Assembly: GCA_022605955.1 (NCBI GenBank)
Contig: JAKCOZ010000011.1
Span: 5,957,990-6,021,989, forward strand
Reading direction: 5' to 3'
Length of the DNA: 64,000 nt
Source: Rallus limicola
Lineage: Eukaryota; Chordata; Aves; Gruiformes; Rallidae
Shown here: piece by piece, positions 59,601-64,000 of the stretch
How the letters are laid out: every line of letters starts with the position of its first letter
Numbering within the stretch: the first letter of the stretch is position 1
Notes under the pieces: model-generated
The model's input: the letters and a program-made list of their open reading frames with translations, nothing else
Databases searched by the model: none
Told to the model about the DNA's origin: nothing
Program-made: the position numbers and the translations under genes

Positions 59601-60289
59601 CTACTTAGCCAAGCCATAAAAATTGAGGGGATTTTGCCCCAAATAATTCAATGCATTGTACATGTTCTGTATTTTGTGCCATGATGATTATTTTTTCAGA
59701 CTTCTCACATACTAACCAACCAGTAGTCAGAGTGATTAAATACCTTTAATTTGTATCAACAAAATCAAAAGTGGATTTAGAGGACTTACTAAGTCCTCTA
59801 AAGCACAGAAACTTCGTAGGAAAAAACATGACTAGAAAAGAATACAGTCCATTCATGCTCCCACTAGGCAGACAAAGTTATGGTTAAGAAAGTTTAAGAA
59901 AGCAGACCAGACAAAAAGGAAAAAAAAATCCCTGCCCCAGTAGACATGGGTGTTTGTTTACACATTGCTGGGGCATGGTTTTGCCTTTAGGGATAATTCT
60001 GAAAAGAGAAAGGAAGGCTTCAATCACCTGGTAATAAAAGAAGTTTCAAGGATAAGGAATAATGGAACAAAAAGGACTAAAATAGATAAGAAATAAAAAA
60101 GGAAACAGGTAAAGGTGACTATGAAAGGATGCATATTCTCCAGATTCCTTAATAATCTAATAAATACTGCTGAATATTATCCTGAGGTCTGCAGACAGAG
60201 TCAATCTGATGGGTAAAGTTAGAGGCAGAAACGCTCGCAAACGCTACCTGATCAAATAAGGCAACAAAATTCTGATCTTTGTATGCACA
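59601..60289. other. Unassigned A/T-rich DNA with a palindrome
   Basis: No gene seen. Contains the perfect palindrome at 59776-59802, listed separately. Confidence 0.5.
59776..59802. repeat. Perfect 27-bp palindrome, 1-nt centre
   Basis: TTTAGAGGACTTA (59776-59788), a single C, then the exact reverse complement TAAGTCCTCTAAA (59790-59802). With almost no loop it suits a DNA cruciform rather than an RNA hairpin. Confidence 0.95.
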
Positions 60290-60482
60290 AGGGGGAGATG
60301 AAGTTGATGAAGTTTGGGCTGTCTGAGCAGTGAAGTAGATTGAAAATTGCCTGACTGGCTGGGTCCAGAAGGCAGCAATCAGTGGAACATAGTTAAAGGA
60401 CAATAACTAGAGGTATACCCAAGGGATCGAGAGTGAGTCTCACTCTGTTCAACAACTTCCTTTATGATCACCTGACAGATAA
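60290..60482 (+). mobile_element. CR1 ORF2 reverse-transcriptase relic
   Basis: Plus strand: AAGTTGATGAAGTTTGGGCT, TGAAAATTGCCTGACTGGCT, GGGTCCAGAAGGCAGC, CAATAACTAGAGGTATACCC, AAGGGATCGAGAGTGAGTCT and CTGTTCAACAACTTCC. These align with the CR1 palm region KLMKYGL…WL.GRAQR…VTSGVPQGS…LFN. The catalytic DD motif would follow but is not recognisable. Neither the 5' nor the 3' boundary is sharp. Confidence 0.72.
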
Positions 60483-62557
60483 TAAAGCTCTTGTTACTCT
60501 AACCCTTGGGTTATTCAACAACAAAGACTCTGAGGGCAGATGTCAGGCATCATGTTACCTATGGCCAAGCCTGTAGTCCTCTTGTACTTTGGCAGCCAAC
60601 TGGTGGTAGCAAGAAAAAAACAAAACCTGATAGTGACTTTCAGTTTGTTTGTCTCTGTTCAGCTCAAACACATTTTGGTCCTTGGCCAGTAAATGACCAT
60701 TGCTCGGATTCAGTATGCTGAAGTATGTTTCCCAAGTCTTTAATTAGATGGATTTGTGACGCACATGAACATCAAAACAGCATTTGTTAACCTTAGTAGA
60801 ATAAAAACCAAATCCAAGCAGCTCTCTTCAACAAGACAGAGATAAACAGAGCATCAGGTGACAGTGAAAAATGTAGCGTATCTCTATAGAAACAGAAGGA
60901 TCATCAAAAGTCACAAAACAATGAACATAAAAATGTAGGAATGTATTGTTACCTCTCCAAATGACATAATTACTACAAATTTTGGAAGAGAATACAATGG
61001 AAGTAAAAGGACAGCTTTTTTGTACTATCAGACATAATACTTAAGTTGATAAAAGTGCACAATTAGTAAATTCACCACAATAACCAAAGTTTATTACTGC
61101 CCTCCCATTTCTTACATTCAGCCGGACCCTTCAAGACCATTGGCATGGCTACATTGCTATATGTAGAAAAATACTTTCATAATTAAAAAAAAAAAAAAAA
61201 GCTTGATTAAAAGTGTATTCCATCTTATCTAAATTGAAACAATAGTAATGGTCATAGTATCATGGTTTTACAAAAAAAACCCAAAAAACAAAATCCACAA
61301 CCATATCAAGTATTTCAGAAAAAGCACCTAACTTTCTCAGGCCAACTGCTTTAAGTTAGTATGTCTGATTCCAAGAGGTGAAGAGAGAAAAATTAATATA
61401 TGTATGAAAAATTAACTTATGTGTGATAACACAGCTTTTGCCATTTATGTTGGAATTAATTTTTTTACTTTTTAAACAGGAAATTGGTATTTGATATCAG
61501 CCTTTTTTAGTAATAAACGCCCCACAAGGTTAAAAGATGAAAAATTCGTTTGTTTCTGCTATTTCATCAAAATCCTTCCAACAAAAAGCACTTAAAACAT
61601 CCTGAACCTATGACTCCTAAAAAAAAAATAATCATAAAATCCCATGAAAATATAGTGAAGTTTGGAAAGTAAACCATCTTTAACAATATATATTTGGTTC
61701 TTGATACATATACACTCTGTTCAGTTTTGCAATGTCTACTTAGAGCTCAGGTATCCAGCTTGCTAGGAAAGTGATTGCAAGAAAGCCAACACACTAGATT
61801 ATGTCTAAGCTGTGTGTGATAATACAGAGACTTGCATCTCACAGCTCCTGTAAAGCATAGCTCCCGGCTCAAGTCTTACCATGAGATACGTGGTTTGATT
61901 AGTGGTGTAACAGGACAAAAATCACTTAACTTCTAAATACAAGAATGCAAACAAGACATTGACAAATCCTGCATACAGCTATGCTGAATTTATGGGAAGA
62001 TATGATGCCATACTTCAGTACAGATTTGCAGATAAATTCACACAGAAGATTTGGAACACTATTCAAAGAGTGCTTCAAAAGCAAAATCTTTCTGAAGCCT
62101 TCACAAGTGTGCTTCAGTACCACACATGTTGCTTTTATACTTAACACCATTTATAAAACTAGATCAAAAACATTTCTAAAGGAAACCAACTTCTATAAAA
62201 TGGGTTTTACAAGAATTTCATTCTCACAAAATTACACGTGTAATGTACAAAAATCCTGCAAAAGAACAAATTGGTCTTAACAGACTCATTTTTGTTGTAT
62301 TTTAAAACCACTATATTGACAGGAGTAGTTTTTTTCTATAGCCTGATGTTCTCCTATGCACTATAAAGCAAACACAAAACTGCTGAAGAAGAAACATAAC
62401 CTGTGTTAAGATCTCTTTTTCATATTAACCCTTCTACTTCTTATCAGGAAACCACCTGAGAAATTGAGAGAGTATTGAGAGAGAAATTACTATTTAATTA
62501 TATGAGTTTAAAATATCTTCAGTATTGCTGGAAGTTGAGCACACAGCAGTGCTTATA
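60483..62557. other. Unassigned A/T-rich DNA
   Basis: No gene supported. Includes a 16-base A run (61185-61200) and a 19-bp imperfect tandem duplication starting GAAAAATTAA at 61387 and 61406. Overlapping open frames at 61926-62280 show no domain. Confidence 0.5.
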
Positions 62558-62625
62558 TCACAGAATCATAGAATTGGAGGAGACCCATAAGGAACATCGA
62601 GTCCAACTCCTGGCTCCACACAGTG
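62558..62625 (-). mobile_element. CR1 LINE 3' tail, about 70 bp
   Basis: TCACAGAATCATAGAATTGG, then AGGAGACCCATAAGGAACAT and CGAGTCCAACTCCTGGCTCC. Same subfamily as the tail at 48873-49014, opposite orientation. Confidence 0.93.
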
Positions 62626-64000
62626 TTGGTAGGAATCTATGCTACTGAGTTTCATTTTTTTAAGCCCTGAATAGTTGAGATGTGACAGGTGTCAAAGGGA
62701 CTACCTGACTACCACTTTCCAGCACTGAAATAGCATCACAAAAACCTTTATCATCACCCCAGTCAATATGGAAATATTCAGGATAAAAGGATTATAAATG
62801 CAGGAAACTATTAAATGACAACCACAACCTACAGAAAAAAGAAACAACTGATCAACTTTAATTCTACAAATAAATACAAGCTTCAAGATTCTATGCTGAA
62901 CATAAAGCAACAATTTTGACTAAAACCAAATACATTTCAAAGCATTTCAGGAATGATGAAGAAAATAAAGCAATTCACAGTTCCAGGTAGGCGATTTTTT
63001 CCTTATCTTCTCACTCTGGTGAGACACCTGAGTGACTCTGAACATAAAAATATACTCCAGGTAAATCACACACGCAAACCCAACCCATTGCAGTTTTCCT
63101 TCACCTCTATGAAAAGTTATTTTCCTGAAGTTTCTACAGTCAACTGTTAACTTCTTTTACAAATGACTACAGACTGCTTCACGTAGCTGATCTGCAGAAA
63201 TGCTGCTGCTACACCAATGGTACAATGGCTTTTTATGGAACTGGGTACTGCCCAATTCCATAAAAATGTAGAAATAGTGGTTTAGTAGACATAAAGCCCT
63301 TCTTATTAAGGTGGAAATAGCCAAACACAGTAGGCGTCTTGCAAAACTCTGTCCTAAACTCCAGAATGCGAAAATTTCTCTCCTGGGAATTTTCAAGATT
63401 TAGGCATAAAGACAAAGAAATACTTTTTGATTTAAAAAAAAATAAAAATCCCACTATAATTACCCCAATGTAAAAAACCCCAAAACTCAGCGGATTTGAG
63501 AACACCAAGGACTTTAAATACCACTGAAAATAAGGTGCTGATCCACACCTTTTAAATACTTGTGAATATGAACTTTAACCATTAAAACTTGAAGAAAATA
63601 AAACCAAGATTTCAAAGCAGATTTTCAGAGGGCCTTAGGGTCAATATTGAGTTTTTATGGGGCCACCAAGCTCTGCCTTTGCATGTATGTGTGTGGCATG
63701 GAGGAGGGTAATAGAAAGGAATCTGTGGAACTGAACTGATTTAAGATATCTTTAAATACTTATTTATGATCTCCAACTTCTAAGAAGTTGGGATTGTTGA
63801 TACAGACGGGAGAAAAATGCTGGCTTCTGAGATGGAGTGGGATGGAGCTATGATCAAAAGCTCTTCAGGATAAATATAAATATTTAACACTGCTTTCCTT
63901 AAATTAGCAGTGACTACCACCATAAACTTTCTGAAAAATCTTAGGGCAACAGTTAATCCAAAAGGTTCCACCTATGTATTCAGAAAACCAGAAGGAAAAA
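62626..64000. other. Unassigned A/T-rich DNA
   Basis: No gene, RNA gene or transposon that I can support to the end of the window. Confidence 0.5.

Noticed and set aside
1..64000. A new multi-gene system (defence, biosynthetic or similar)
   Set aside because: There are no clustered intact genes. All coding-like sequence is either a broken mobile element or short and unassigned.

Overview
This is vertebrate, almost certainly avian, nuclear DNA. The clearest sign is about two dozen pieces of the CR1 LINE, many ending in the bird-type 3' motif ATTCTATG(A/ATTCTATG) next to the 'GGTCCCTTCCAACCC' block. There are also a fragment of an avian-type retroviral LTR and a decayed endogenous retrovirus (ERV) gag segment. 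The sequence is A/T-rich and has no operons, ribosome binding sites or long open frames. Nothing suggests prokaryotic or plasmid DNA. It reads as intergenic DNA or the inside of a very long intron. I recognise no host protein-coding gene.

Layout: 1-6.3 kb is plain A/T-rich DNA with one long minus-strand CR1 (about 1.83-3.19 kb, with reverse-transcriptase remains) and a plus-strand CR1 tail near 6.1 kb. At 7.78-8.20 kb a G/C-richer patch carries several good splice-site matches and may hold small exons of an unrecognised transcript. From 11.5 to 16 kb CR1 tails alternate with an ERV gag-like remnant (13.5-14.46 kb) and about 1 kb of unassigned, possibly ERV-derived sequence. 18.8-25.8 kb holds four more CR1s and an LTR piece. 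28.05-30.09 kb is the most complete CR1: its ORF1 esterase end and ORF2 endonuclease are recognisable, the reverse transcriptase is deleted, and a second CR1 piece lies inside it. About 30.1-45.1 kb is the longest stretch with no CR1 that I can see. It could hold conserved non-coding or regulatory DNA, plus one exon-like segment on the minus strand near 30.4-30.6 kb. From 45 to 64 kb scattered CR1s of different ages return, including one very old plus-strand copy near 53.8-54.0 kb.

The coding remains belong to mobile elements and are broken. CR1 moves by target-primed reverse transcription, using an ORF1 protein (with an esterase-like domain) and an ORF2 endonuclease/reverse transcriptase; no copy here could supply these. 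Beyond the mobile elements, the main signals are three perfect palindromes or hairpins, several short tandem duplications, and the exon-like segments. I found no convincing new biological system.
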